Origin: Chaetoderma sp. LZ-2023a
Taxonomy: Eukaryota; Mollusca; Caudofoveata; Chaetodermatida; Chaetodermatidae
Reading direction: 5' to 3'
Length of the DNA stretch: 64,000 nt
Assembly (NCBI GenBank): GCA_034401795.1
Contig: CM067363.1
Location: 28,985,880 to 29,049,879 of the forward strand
In this document: positions 11,798 through 24,026 of the stretch, piece by piece
Layout: every line of letters starts with the position of its first letter
Numbering within the stretch: the stretch's first letter is position 1
The notes under the pieces: generated by a model
Told to the model about the DNA's origin: nothing
Seen by the model: the letters and a program-made list of their open reading frames with translations, nothing else
Databases searched by the model: none
Made by a program: the position numbers and the translations under genes

Positions 11798-12359
11798 ATG
11801 AGGCTTTCAGTGCAGCGCTCTCTTGTTGCATTCGCATAAGATGGCCAAACATAGACGACCTTGTTGTGTCACTTTCACTTCCAGTGGTAATGCATTGCAC
11901 ATAGTGTAGAACGCATCATTCGGGATTATACTGTCTGACCAACGATGTTAGGTTATAGTACGAAGGTGTCCGCGGTGAAAGGCATCGGGATTATGTAGAA
12001 CTGCCTTTGGAGTTGCCCAGCTAGTACAGCTGTATGGCATCAGTGATACACATGTCGCATCGTACAAGCATAGTTTTTGGCCGGAGGGATCCATGATACC
12101 TGCGCTTGGTGTTCGGTGGTGGCATGGCTGTTTGAAAGCAGTGTTTCTGACAAAGAGGCAGCGAGCACGGTGAATGAGGCCAGAGCACCTCTATTGCTGC
12201 TATGTTTAGCCACAACATATGGCCCCACGCATATGTTGAGTCCTGCACCATCGGTTTCTATGTGCTATCCGATAGAAGGGTCCATTTCCACCTATGTCCC
12301 GCCCATTTCTAGTCAACCGCCACCCACATTTTTGTTCGTGACGGAATCGGTTAAAAACT
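11798..12359. other. no gene seen
   Basis: Unique-looking sequence. Frames of up to about 97 codons exist on both strands but show no recognisable domain. Confidence 0.5.
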
Positions 12360-12998
12360 TTGAAAACTGAATTCCCAGAATCTAAATTTCAAGCTAACTA
12401 TACGAGAAAGCTTTTGAATTTTTTTAAAACTAACTTGACTGACCTTCATTTATTTCTGTTTGGCCACCATCCATATTTCGTCTCCAGCTTATTATGTATT
12501 CGTCTACGGCACATCTGGCAACATGTCATACATGTAACAATAAAATCCATAACAACACTAGTAGTCTATGTGTGGGTTGTCCCCCCCCCCCCCCCCCCCC
12601 GCTTACCCCACACCCACCAACCAACCTGATCCATCCCATCTCCAGTTAAGTGGGATGCAAAGAAACTGTAGACTTGCAATCTTTTCATCATCGCAATTGT
12701 TACATCATACTTGAAATCGACGCCGTGATTGGACGATCCGTCGTCTAGGCTATAATCGCCACACGCGAATTCATTTCCTCATTTCCTGTCAGGAAATATC
12801 GACACGCGCTGCTGCCATTGTGCGTAATTTCTCATCCAAGATCGCACGCCATTGCCAGTGTGGCACCAGAAGGTCATACGTTAGTATGGCAATATTTTGT
12901 TTGAAGTATGTTGACTCGTCGAAGATCTTAGAAGATTTACAATGCTAGTCTTAAGTAATTAAGAGCAATTATAATGATAGTTGTGAGACCGAGAATGC
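12360..12998. repeat. duplicated block D, copy 2
   Basis: Counterpart of 9240-10026. It contains a poly(C) run at about 12580-12600 that is absent from copy 1. It ends just before a MITE-A terminus, as copy 1 does. Confidence 0.8.
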
Positions 12999-13008
12999 TT
13001 AACCCGTT

Positions 13009-13371
13009 AATTCCGGTTTTTCGCTGGGCCCTGCCCATCTTTAGCTAAGCTCCACGCACACATAGCCGTGTGGGTATCGATCGATCCATGCACTCCTCGA
13101 TTATCAATTTCTAGAATATGTTGACACTAATTTGACTTGGTGCTGTTGTTGCCTATGGCAGCAACAGCGTCCAGTCAAATTGGTTTCAAAAAATTCAACA
13201 GCATCTTAAAACCATACAATTGGTACAACAACGCTTAGTCCGTCATCAATCAAGCGTTCGTGACGAATTTATATACGTTATTCATGACGTCATTGATTAC
13301 GACATCAACCTACACGTCACGTAGTTGATTATGACGCCATATGATTGATGGATAAACTGGATAGGTCCATT
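13009..13371 (-). mobile_element. MITE-A copy
   Basis: Opposite orientation: GC-box end first (CTGCCCATCTTTAGCTAAGC), hairpin with GTTGCCTATGGCAGCAACAG, then CATGACGTCATTGATTACGA and the terminus AAACTGGATAGGTCCATT. The left terminus is degraded. Confidence 0.85.
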
Positions 13372-15012
13372 TACAAGCTGACCAAACCAGCTTCTGTATA
13401 TGTCGTGAGGAATATGTCATAGCTAGCAACAGTTCTTAATCAAATATGTTTCAAAATATTCAACAACCTACCTCTATATTTATGGAATTGAAATTCTGGG
13501 AATTCTAAACGAGGCTTATCTAGAAATGGGCAGAGCAAAGCAAGAAGCATTCCCTTGTATCCCCAACGTGTGTTCGTACTACTAATAAAATACACGTTCA
13601 AATCCCTATAACTCCAAGCTTGTCTCATCCTGTACTAAGCCACAACGCCCCTTGTCCTTCTCATTTATTAATTCATCGCAGTTATGAGACGTTATCCTTT
13701 GACGTTCAACAATAAAATGAAACGCTCAAACAACACGCATGTATTAATGTTCCTAAATGTATGCCTACAGGCTGAATAAATACACATTTATTTATTTAGT
13801 TTTAATGTTTATTTACAAAGGATTCGAAAATCTGTCTAGATAAGTAAATGTAGGATAGACTTGATACAAATTGGCAACAAGCTTGGGATTCTATCTATCT
13901 CATAAACTGTAATTTCTAATTTTTAATTGAATTCTGATAATTTTCTGCTATGGCCAGATCAATTTAATGCTTTGTTTTGCTAAAATTCCTACCCAAAAAC
14001 ACAAGATCGGAGATGTGGGAAAATAAAAATAATGCACAATTTCAGGTCAGAAGTTTTATGCTATTACAGTGCGTTACCGTTCTCACTAGGTAGACAGGAA
14101 TTCAAATGATATGCACGTTGTTTGAAAGCTAGTCTACCTGGCTTGACCATGAGTGAAAGACGCATGCAATTCTGTCAAGCTTGCGCGTGTAGTCAGCCAT
14201 TGTTGGAGTTTACTACCTTCGGTGTAATACAGGGATATGGCCCCATTTTGCCCCGAGAGAGGGATCTTGATGTCCTCATTCCGCCACTTATTCAGCCTGG
14301 AAAGAAACCAATGAAGATAGTAACTGCCTCCAGTGTCTGATGAGCGGGGACACGACTGCGATTTGTATCTGAGCAGGTGGTCCATACGGGCCACCTATGA
14401 TGATATTCCCTCCGAAGCACATAACCGGAGGTTATGGATGGAGCTAGACTAGGCCCTTGCCTGGGAGGAATGTCACTCAAGTGGATGGATCCGGACAGAA
14501 AGTGTGTTGTAATGGTGATTTTTCACATTTTACCGTGCAGCCAAGGAGTCCCCCGTCATGTTACTTCTAGATGGCCACAGTGTAGCACATAGTGAAGTAC
14601 ACTCAGAATTTGGAATTCATTTAGCCTGCCCTCGAAAGTAGTGTCATTTTGCTGCGCTTCCGACACCAGTGTACCCAGCGACGCTAGCCACTAGACATGA
14701 ATTTTCTGGAGCCCCTGAGCACTTATTATGGCGACGAAGTAAAATGTTGGTCCCGCTCTTATTTAGGTTGTGTTGTTACACAGTATAAGTTTGCTGGCTT
14801 GTATGATAAGCCTTTGTGAAACCAGCTTTAATGCACACTGTCATCAGTGCGTTGAGAAAAAAGGAAATCTGTCCACCTCAACGAAAGCCCTTCTACTTTC
14901 ACGATATCTTCGAAGACGATTGCTTCTGTTCCAAAGACTAGGCAGAAGAAAGGAATTGTCCATACCAAGTGATTCGCCTTACGGGCAAGCACAGCAATAG
15001 CAGCAGCAACAT
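13372..15012. other. mostly unique; MITE-A/H1 remnant near 13440-13540
   Basis: TTTCAAAATATTCAACAACC near 13450 and CTAGAAATGGGCAGAGC near 13523 are remnants of a MITE-A-like element. The rest, including a 72-codon frame at 14122, has no recognisable product. Confidence 0.5.
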
Positions 15013-15061
<49 letters not shown>

Positions 15062-15090
15062 AACAACAACAACAACAACAACAGCAGCAG
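15013..15090. repeat. (CAG)n/(CAA)n microsatellite
   Basis: CAG triplets followed by CAA triplets and CAG again. No gene context supports a polyglutamine protein. Confidence 0.95.
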
Positions 15091-15879
15091 TAGCCGCAGC
15101 AGTAGCAAAAGCTGGCTTTTACGAAAGTCATAATTAATCTCTCTGAGCCAGAGAAACGAGTGAAGAAAATTGGCAGAGTCAAAGCTAAAAAGAAGCAGTC
15201 ATTGTAAAGACAACAACAATACTGACGTATAATGGCTTTCTGTAGCGTCTTTACGCGTGGTCGACATAAAATGGATTGCAAGTGAAGTCTCAGCAGAGGG
15301 TATACGTCTCTTGCCCAGATGTTGAGGACGGCGAAGTCAACGATGCCTCCGACCTTTGAAAATATGTATCAATTTAATACTCATGGCAAAGTGACATTTT
15401 TAGTTTTGTCTTAGTTTACCGTTTTATGTTTGAAAAAGAACCGGATACCCTTTGATGTTTTCAAAGAGCTATGAGGTATTCATATTTCAGTAAGGTTGTA
15501 AAGGTGTTAATGTAAGCCTCTTCATTTTATGGCAGTAGAAACTACCAGCAAGTTATCGCCCAAACCCCACTCCACCCCACGCCCGTTTTGCCCCCATGTT
15601 CCACCGCGCTTTAGTCTCATCGACCAGATAGAAGGATCTGTGTTAAACACCACATGATGACGTAATAACACTACGTCATGTGTGATGTTTGTATTTTGCT
15701 CCTTGCAATATATAGTAATGCAATTTTCATTTCATTTTTTCTAATTTTACAAATTCTCATAACCTGTTTCTTCCACATCCACGTAAAAAATAATGCTGCA
15801 ATTTTAAGTCACTATTTTCAGCATTCTTTCTATCTACTGATTTTTGGCAGCAAATCCTTATGACTCGGAATTCCTCAGA
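15091..15879. other. no gene seen
   Basis: AT-rich unique sequence without recognisable features. Confidence 0.5.
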
Positions 15880-16102
15880 ATTGACCTTTCCATTTTTAGC
15901 TATGCCCCGCCCATCACTAGCTAAACTCCACCCACACCTCGCCGTGTTGGGATTGATCGATCCCCGAATGGTAGCTATCAATTTCCTGAAAACTATACAG
16001 GGAAGCTGTTGAATATTTTGTAACTAATTTGACTGTCATTCTACACATCACGCAGTTCATTATGACGTCATATGATGGGTGGGTACTCTGGAAAGGTGAA
16101 TT
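15880..16102 (-). mobile_element. MITE-A copy with internal deletion
   Basis: Both termini are present (AATTGACCTTTCC and GGAAAGGTGAATT), as is the GC-box end. The right half of the hairpin and the adjoining segment are missing; sequence jumps from CTAATTTGACTG to TCATTCTACACATCACG. Confidence 0.8.
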
Positions 16103-16133
16103 GTCTGTAACTCTTTTGTCTTCTGTATCTTTC

Positions 16134-16375
16134 CTAACCCTTTAATGGTCAAGCCGGTAAAAATGGATTTGCAATGGTCCTGGGAAAAATACATTGGCAG
16201 GTCAACAGAAGAATATTTTCGAAAATTTACCACTGGAATGGCTGGGTCGTTTAAGCCGGCCATCCAATGGTAAATTTAGAAAAATACTCTTCTCTTGATC
16301 TGCAAATGGACCCTCACTGAGAAAACATTTTGAATTTTCTTGTTGAATCTTGACAATTAACATGATGAAACTCAA
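16134..16375. mobile_element. MITE-C copy (partial)
   Basis: Starts CCTTTAATGGTCAAGCCGGT. Palindrome: TTTACCACTGGAATGGCTGG, a short centre, then CCGGCCATCCAATGGTAAAT. The flanks carry CTCTTGATCTGCAAATGGAC, as in other copies. Confidence 0.7.
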
Positions 16376-17438
16376 CAGCCCTGATATTTTAGGAAACTTG
16401 TTAAAAATCAACTTTGTCGAACTATTCTTACTTGAAACGGCTTCATGGCTGAAACTGAACTGAACTGAATTGTATTACACCCAGGTCATACATACATGAC
16501 ATATTGGGAAAACAGATAGTACATCTTATAGTAGACAGAGTAACAATTGTACATTATCATTATTATTTACGATTATTATAGTCATATGCGGGGACCGCCG
16601 TATCCACTGATAACTATCTTATCCAAGTCCATGGAAACACGCACTGGACTTGATGACCGTGCCGTCAGGGTTAAAATACAATACGAATTCCACATGGCAA
16701 CGCGTGAATATGGCAGTTATCGTAATGGTCCGTTTTTCCCCGTGGTCCTGTTCTGCCCAGTATTCCCCTACATATTGCGATTATTCGCTAAAATGCGGTC
16801 AGGGCCCATGTCAGTAAGGAGAATCCTGAGAAACCATCTAATCTGACTGTCTTGTTTTGGCGCGATTTTGGAAGGTGTAAGCGAATCTGAAAGACCATAG
16901 CCCTCTATTTCCAAATCTGGAAGATTTTGTTGCGGGGCTGTAAGCTATTAAAATGAGATCTGAATAAAATCTTATCAAAGCAGTGACAAAATCGTGTGTG
17001 TACATAGATTACGGTAGTTCCGACGGACCCACGTTCAACCTTACACGCGCGTATTAATTATTAAATTGATGTATGTGCGTTTCAGTAGTCACGTGTAAAT
17101 TATTTTAATTTCTACCGGCCGCAAGACCACCTTATGGTAGCCATAATACGTAGCGGATCTCTACCTCTAAATCAGAGTTACCGCCATACCAGGCTTGTCT
17201 ACGATTCTTTTAGAATTGTCTAGGAGCCAGGAAGTGACCGCATCTTAGTGAGAAAATTGTAATATATAAGCCTGCCGTTACATGCAAGAGGTGGCGCATA
17301 ATGGCAAACTGCGTGTGGGTTGCGTTAGAAAAGCTGAGCGAGTATAGAAGTGAACGGCACCAAGTCACGAAATGGTATTGCGTTTAACCAATCTAATTTA
17401 TTGAAAATGTATGCCCCATTTCAGGATTTAGTCAAAGT
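16376..17438. other. no gene seen
   Basis: Unique AT-rich sequence. A 99-codon frame at 16547-16846 has no recognisable domain. Confidence 0.5.
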
Positions 17439-17520
17439 ACTGTAACCTATTTTGAAAGCAATTTAACTGAAAATAGTTGGTGCCATAGGCACCAACGATT
17501 TCCAGTCAAATTGCTTTTAG
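17439..17520. repeat. stand-alone H1 hairpin (variant stem)
   Basis: TTTTGAAAGCAATTTAACTG pairs with CAGTCAAATTGCTTTTAG around GTTGGTGCCATAGGCACCAA. The apex reads GGTGCC/GGCACC where most copies have GCTGCC/GGCAGC, a paired change on both arms. Confidence 0.8.
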
Positions 17521-17799
17521 ATTAACTCTGTTTCAATTTGATTTTCTCAAGATGAATTCTTTGGCTATTTGAGCTGCTGCAGTTAATGACGTGTGCATTG
17601 GCATCCATTGTCTTGGTATAGCTGGCCCAGGGGACACAAATAATGACTGGCGTTAACGAGTGAAATATGGTTACGCGCGCTATAGTTAAACTGACAATCA
17701 CTGCAGATTGCGTGCTTGAAATCGTCAACGTGTATGTTCATTATTCAGTATACCCAGGGGGCTAGATATCACACGCAGGTGTATTAAAAATAGAGAGAT

Positions 17800-18228
17800 C
17801 AATTTCTAGCTATGCCCCGCCCATCTCTAGCTAAGCGCCACTCACGCTTTGCCCGAGTTGGGATCGACCATAGAAATCTTACTATATTAACATAAGATTT
17901 CCATGGGATCGACCAATTCCTAAACTCCCTGTCTATAAATTTCCAGAAAACTATACAGGTAAGTTGTTGACTATTTTGAAACTAATTTGACTGAGTGCTG
18001 TTGCTGCCAGCACCCAGTCAAATTAGTTTCAAAATATTCAACAGTATGTTTACTGAATAGTAAAGACATATAATTCGAACAACAACAACAACGCTTAGTC
18101 CGCCATCAATTAAGCGTTCGTGACGAACGTATATACGCCATTCATGACGTCATTGATTATGACGGCATCCCACACGTCACGCAGTTGATGACGTTATATG
18201 ATGGATGGATAAACTGGAACAGTCCATT
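17800..18228 (-). mobile_element. MITE-A copy carrying a 34 bp insert
   Basis: GC-box end (TATGCCCCGCCCATCTCTAG), hairpin with shortened apex (CTGTTGCTGCCAGCACCCAG), CATGACGTCATTGATTATG and the terminus AAACTGGAACAGTCCATT. The GGGATCGACCA segment is doubled at 17860-17870 and 17905-17915 around a small hairpin. Confidence 0.85.
17871..17904. repeat. 34 bp hairpin insert with 11 bp direct flanks
   Basis: GAAATCTTA and TAAGATTTC arms surround an AT-rich centre. The insert is bounded by identical GGGATCGACCA copies and is absent from all other MITE-A copies here. Confidence 0.75.
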
Positions 18229-18647
18229 CGGTTGACAACTATAATTCGGTTGGCGGATAATTGCCGCATATTCACAATAATGATTGCTAAACTAACTGTT
18301 CATTCGTCGCAAAAACAGATACATTGGATTTAAAGACACATTATCTGTATAATTGTGTTATTTTTTTAAATTTTGCTAGCGTGGGCGGGTTGTTGTGGCA
18401 GAGAGTTTAAATTAAACAACTGGCTTCCTAGACCGTGTTTACCGCATCGTTGTAATTGATCGATGTAATCTTTGGTTACATAAGCGTCTGCTTCATCATA
18501 AATCTGTACCATAATCTAATGTTTATTGTGATTAATTGCTGTGTATCGTTTCGGGATTCCACACCAGACAAACGTGCGCAGAGAGCACGCGCTTTGGAAG
18601 TTGCAACAACATAGAGGTAGGACATTATCGTTTTGCCCATAGCAGAG

Positions 18648-19120
18648 CAGGGGCTTTTGCACCATAATGGCGTTTCTTGGTCGGTCGTAATACCCGTTCT
18701 ATGCGACCACCTTATCGGATGTTTGCCCACGAAAACCATATTCAATTGTAAGCCACTTGAATTAACCATATGAAGCCCCATGCCCTAAATCTTAAGACAA
18801 TCATACACGTTAGCTGTTGGATCTTTTGAAACTGATTTGGCTGGGATCTGTTGCTGGTATAGGTAGCAACAACTTCCCATCAAATTCGTTTCAAAATATT
18901 GGTTGAAGTTGATTGTGGTCGGTCATAGGCAGCAGCCATTTGGCGTCAAATTACTTTCAAAATATTCAATGGCATGATTTCTTACAATAGCAGTTAGTTT
19001 TTGTATTTGGCAATTCAGATTCTAAATGCATGGTTAAGATAGAATGTGGCTGTTAGGTGGCCGTAGATGGCAGGTTTTATGACTGACAAGCTAATGCCTT
19101 TAGGGTGCACTAGGCACCAG
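18648..19120. mobile_element. MITE-B (hAT-like termini) with nested H1 hairpin
   Basis: Inverted termini: CAGGGGCTTTTGCACCATAA at the left and, as complement of the right, CTGGTGCCTAGTGCACCCTA. Both are followed by TTGGTCGGTCGTAA-like sequence. CAG-G termini resemble hAT elements, but no clear 8 bp target duplication is visible. H1-type hairpins occupy about 18810-18975. The matching site at 21851-21866 lacks the element. Confidence 0.75.
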
Positions 19121-19344
19121 AAATGATATGTTATTTATGGTCTACGCCAAAAATATTCTGTTGGATATTTTGGAAGTAATTTGGCTGCGTGTTATTGCCA
19201 ATAGCAGCAGCATGTTTCCATTGAATTATTTTTAAATTAATAATAATAATGAAAAGATATTCGATGGCTGTAGTGAATATTTGCCTTGAGGTTGAGTAAC
19301 CTGGACATCAAACAAACGTGGCTCTTTCCCTTGCATTAACTATC

Positions 19345-19747
19345 ATAACACACAAGTTTTATCGATCAATCATATGACATAATAATCAACTACGTCACAA
19401 ATAGGCTGACTTCATATTCCAGTGTCACAATCCAGAATCATAATTGACAGATATAGTCCGTCATAAACCTGGTATAGTTCATTAATTTATGCGAATTGTC
19501 TGTCTTAAATTATTTAATAAGCATTATGTTGAATAGATTAAAACTAATTTGGCTGCTCGTTGTTGATGCCATAGGCACCAACAGCACTTACTCAAATTAG
19601 TTTCAAAATATTCAACACCTTGCCTTATAGTTTTCTGGAAATCGAGATTCATGGAGTGCAGGGATCGATTAATGCCAACGTTGCCAAAGAGTAGGTGGAG
19701 CTTAGCTAGAGATTGGAGCGGCATAGCTGAAACTTGATTCCTCCATT
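19345..19747 (+). mobile_element. MITE-A copy
   Basis: CRE end degraded (CATATGACATAATAATCAAC), hairpin with GATGCCATAGGCACCAAC apex, GATTGGAGCGGC box and terminus TTGATTCCTCCATT. Counterpart of the copy at 22112. Confidence 0.8.
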
Positions 19748-20290
19748 AGAAAACTCATTTACAATTTGATAATTACTCTGATGAATATTTTGAAAGTAAT
19801 TTGGCTGGGAGTTGTTGCTATCTATGATTCAAAGCCCTACCTAAAACTTTGAAATTTTCTTTCTTGGAATTGAGAGTTCAATGGTCAACCAAGCGTCTGG
19901 TGTTGGCACACGTCTACACCATGCCATTACATGCACATTTCCTAATTCGTCATCTCAGATTCGGCCCTTAGATGGAGTGACGTCTACTTTCCTAAAATAG
20001 CTGCCATGACCCAGAGTAATACCCAAATATCTCGGACACTATACAGCCTCCAATATTCACCATGGTGTTTGCATATAGGATTGTTGGGCCAATGATTTAA
20101 AAAAACCCATTGCTACTTGTGTAAAGATGTTTACCATATTTCAATATGGCGGATATCTCCCAGAGTGCTACACCATATCTCTGAAAATAAAACTCCTAAA
20201 ATCATTTTTTTAAATTTAGGCGCCAGACTGTTATGAACATGCACGTTCATTCTTGGGACATAAATGTTTTCTATAAGAAATGTCAGAATT

Positions 20291-20621
20291 CAGCAGGCCA
20301 AAAGACTGGTATGTCAGTATGACGGTAGTGTGTGTGCGTAGCTTACTAAGATGGATGAGGTGGGCCGGTGGGGTTGAGTGTGGGGATGGATGAACGTGAG
20401 TCCGGACAAATGTTCACATTTGTAATAAAATCAACCAACGTCAAACTATTGAATCAGCGTTTTCAACGTAACATAGTAAAATCGTGATTTGTATTCATAT
20501 TTAGATATTTTATTTATTATAAAAAGGGTAAAAAAATCCACACAACGCTGCAATAGAGTGCTTAATGAAGGATGTAATAATTTTGATTGCTATTTAAGGT
20601 AAACTAGACTATCTAGGAATG
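20291..20621. other. no gene seen
   Basis: Unique AT-rich sequence between duplication copy 1 and the next MITE-A. Confidence 0.5.
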
Positions 20622-21013
20622 AAATGACGGAGGGATCCAAGCTGCCACTCACATATATGATGTCATAATCAAGTGCGTCATATGCTGACATCACAATCAA
20701 AATGTTTCTTGAATGATGTATCTAACTCCGTCATGAACATTTAAAAGTCCATCAAGTATACAAACTGTTTGTTTTGATGGATTTAATATTTAATAAACAT
20801 TCTGTTGAATATTTTGAAATTTATTTGGCTGGATGCTGCCAAAGTAGAAGCAACCCACCAACCCCCTCCGCCATAGGCACATTAGATTCAACTTGTATAA
20901 TTGCCGTGACAATGAGATTCTAGGAAGCTATGGCTCATAGTATTTAAATCGATCCAAAGCATGGGCTGAGCTTAGCTATTGAGGGGCGAGGCATAGCTAG
21001 AAATGGATCCATT
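20622..21013 (+). mobile_element. MITE-A copy, hairpin disrupted
   Basis: CRE-like half sites, AATAAACATTCTGTTGAATA, the left hairpin arm, then an unrelated CCACCAACCCCCTCCGCC stretch in place of the apex. Ends GAGGGGCGAGGC and GGATCCATT. Confidence 0.75.
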
Positions 21014-21055
21014 TATTGGCTCATATCAACAATCACGCTGAGGTGAAGAACGAAT

Positions 21056-21446
21056 AGACATTTACAGCTTATGCATCAATCATACGCCGCCATAATCAAC
21101 TCTGTGACGTGTAGGACGACGTCATAATCAACGACGTCATGAATCACGTAGATAAGTTCATTACAAACGCTTAATTTATGACTGAACAAGCATTGTTTTA
21201 CGAATTGTATGTCTTTAATATTTAATAAACATACTGTTAAATATTTTGAAACTAATTTAACTGGCTGGTGCTATGCAGCAACAACACCCAGTTAAATTGG
21301 TTTGAAAATATTCAACAGCTTACCCATAGTCTTCTGGAAATTGCTGGTTAGAGAGTTCCAGGATTGATCGATCCCAACATGGACAAAGTGTGGGCGGAAC
21401 TTAGCTATTGATGGGCTGGGAATAGCTAAAACTGGATTCCTCCATT
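21056..21446 (+). mobile_element. MITE-A copy
   Basis: GACGTCATAATCAACGACGTC at the CRE end (two adjacent sites), hairpin with a reduced apex, GATGGGCTGGG box, terminus AAACTGGATTCCTCCATT. Duplication block E copy 2 starts right after it. Confidence 0.85.
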
Positions 21447-22960
21447 TGGTTGACAACCATAATTCTGTGGGCAGATGATTGCCGCATATTCACAAGAATG
21501 ATTTGTAAACTGACTGTTCATTTGTCGCAAAACAGATAAATTGGATTTAAAAAACGTTATCCGTATAATTGTCTTATTTCTTTGAATTTTGCTCGTGTGG
21601 GCGGGCTGTTGTGGCAGAGAGTTTAAATTAAAAAGCGGGCTTCCTAGACAGTGTTTACCGCGTCGCTGTAATTGATCGATGTAATCTTGGGTTACATAAG
21701 GGTCTGCTTCATCATAAATCTGTGCCATGATCTGATGTTTATTTTGATTAATTGCTATATATGGTTTCGGGATTCCACCGCAGACAAACGTGCGCAAAGA
21801 ACACACGCTATGCGAGTTGCAACCATATAGAGGTAGGACATTATCCTTTTACTCACTGCAGACCAGAAACGATATGTTACTTAGGGTCTACGTCACAAAA
21901 TATGATATTGTATATTTTGAAAGTAATTTGGCTGCGTGTTATTGCCAATAGCATCGACATGTTTCCATCGAATTGGTTTAAAAATAATATTAATAAAGAA
22001 ATTCTACAGCTGTAGTGAATACTTGCCTTAAGGTTGAGTAACCGGGATTTCAAACCAATATATCTCTTTTCCTTGCATTAACTATTTTAACACGCAAGTA
22101 CTAATAGAGGAGTTCAGGTTATTGATCAATCATATGACGTCATAATCAGCTACGTCATAAGTAGGTTTGCGTGACAATCCACAACCATAATTGACAGAAA
22201 CAGTCCGTCATAAAACTGGAATGGTCCGTTAATGTGTCCGAATTGTATGTCATTACTATTTAATAAACATTATGTTGAATATATTAAAACTAATTTAGCT
22301 GGTCGTTGTTGATGCCATAGGCACCAACAGCACGTACTCAAACTATTTTCAAAATATTCAACACCTTACCTTATAGTTTTCTGGAAATCGGGATTCAGGG
22401 AGTGCAGGGATTGATCAATCCCAACGCAGGCAAAGAGTATGTGGATCTTAGTTAGAGATGAGAGCGGCGTAGCTAAAACCTGATTTCCTCATTTGAAAAC
22501 TCATTTACAATTTGATAAATATCGCGATGAATATTTTGAGCGTAATTTCGCTGGGAGTTGTAGCTGTCTATGGCAATTAGTTTCAAAATATTCAACACAT
22601 TACCCAGAAATTTAATTTATTTGAATTCAGAGTTTAATGGTTAAGCAAGCGCCTAGCGTTGGAACACGTCTACACGATGCCATTACATGCACATTTCTTT
22701 ATTTGCCATCTCAAATTCGGCCCTTAGACGGGGTGGCGTCTACTTTCCCAATAAAATCCTGCTATGTCCCAGAGTAATACCCAAAGATCTCGGACACTAC
22801 ATGACCTAGAATATTCATCGTGGTGTCTACATATAGGATTGGCCAACATGGCGGATGTATCACAACGTGCAACACCATATCTCGGAAAGTAAAACGCCTA
22901 TAATCTTTATTTTGAATTTAGGTGCCCGAAGAAGTTTTTGTAAGAAATGTCAGAATTTGG
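21447..22960. repeat. segmental duplication E, copy 2
   Basis: Second copy of the 18229-20290 block, shorter because it lacks MITE-B and some spacer. A 126-codon minus-strand frame at 21426-21806 spans the junction with MITE-A and is not conserved in copy 1, so it is not a gene. Confidence 0.85.
22112..22493 (+). mobile_element. MITE-A copy
   Basis: CATATGACGTCATAATCAGC, hairpin with GATGCCATAGGCACCAAC apex, AGAGATGAGAGCGGC box, terminus TGATTTCCTCATT. Sister of the copy at 19345 through the block E duplication. Confidence 0.8.
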
Positions 22961-24026
22961 CAGACCAACAGACAGACCACCGGCGGACAAACATACAGAC
23001 GTAATTACACCAGTTGCGAGTAATAAACAAAATTGTTTGTTGAGATGGTGGCATTAGACAACTGACAGACCTAAACCACGCTAGCTTTTTTCGCAACAAC
23101 TTTGTCCGCAATTTAAGACAAATGCAAACGATGCGTCACACCAAGCAATTGCCGGTTTGTATGACCCTTCCCTTAAATATCAAGGCGCGGAAACGAGAAC
23201 AAGTGGGGTCACGCTATGGTGTGGCTATATCAATGACATATGGCACAGTTCTTGATGTGTCAACAGATGTACCAATCATGGTTGGACTTCGGACACATGC
23301 AGGGGCACTGTGCACAGTTTCTGAATTCTTACCTGGGGTCCTCGGAACTGCCGTTAGGATCACGAGAAAGCAGTAAGACACAGTTTTTACCGTGATGGGA
23401 TAGCTGAGGTCAGAGAGCTGTGGGATTTGGACAAATAGTCTCAAACTGTACAGCTCAGAAATAATTATGTTCAAAATATTTAACAGAACATCTTTTCATA
23501 TCGTGTTCAAGATTTTTTCCCCTTGGTAACAAGTTGGCTGATTTATGAGTTATGCTATAGGTGTGGCATCTATGCGTGTAACTTGAAGTTATACAGGGTT
23601 CCCAAAATTAAGACAAACAGAAGTTTTGTGTCACATTTTTGGGGTCCTGGAAATTTTGGGACCTTGTCCAAATGCACTTGTGGCCTTAACGTTCAACCCT
23701 GGTTCCAACTAAGATATGCAAGTACTGTGGCTCGTTGACGATTTTTTTTACAGGCAAGCAATCACCACCATAAACCACAACCATGAATACATAAAGGCGT
23801 TCCGATAAGATGGACAGGCATTGAAAGCGACGTTTGATAAGCTTAGGAACGAGGCATTTACTCATTGAAACTAGCGGTGGCATATTTTGTCTGTAAACAT
23901 GGATATTTCTGTTGCGTTATTGTGTATAAACATCAAGGATCTTGGTCTGGATCGGTGTAATGTTTTTGTGACGGAACGGTTAGTTGAAGGAATAAAGCCA
24001 TTAGACGACACCACAGACCAGAATGT
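22961..24026. other. no gene seen
   Basis: Contains TTCAAAATATTTAACAGAAC near 23470, a likely hairpin-arm remnant. Overlapping 84-86 codon frames at 23122-23474 lie on opposite strands and have no recognisable domain. Confidence 0.5.

Larger units (their letters stand above)
18229..20290. repeat. segmental duplication E, copy 1
   Basis: Homologous to 21447-22960 in the same order, for example CGGTTGACAACTATAATTCG, GTTGTGGCAGAGAGTTTAAA, GTAATTGATCGATGTAATCT and CAGAGTAATACCCAAATATC. Copy 1 holds the MITE-B insertion at 18648-19120. The MITE-A at 19345 has a counterpart in copy 2, so it predates the duplication. Confidence 0.85.

Noticed and set aside
14122-14394. Overlapping frames of 60-86 codons on both strands
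   Set aside because: No recognisable domain and no repeat of the sequence elsewhere in the window. The same judgement applies to 12021-12370, 16547-16846, 23122-23474, 24488-24697 and 57447-57647.
15012-15100. CAG/CAA tract as a polyglutamine gene
   Set aside because: No flanking coding frame or splice signals support a protein; it is a plain triplet repeat.
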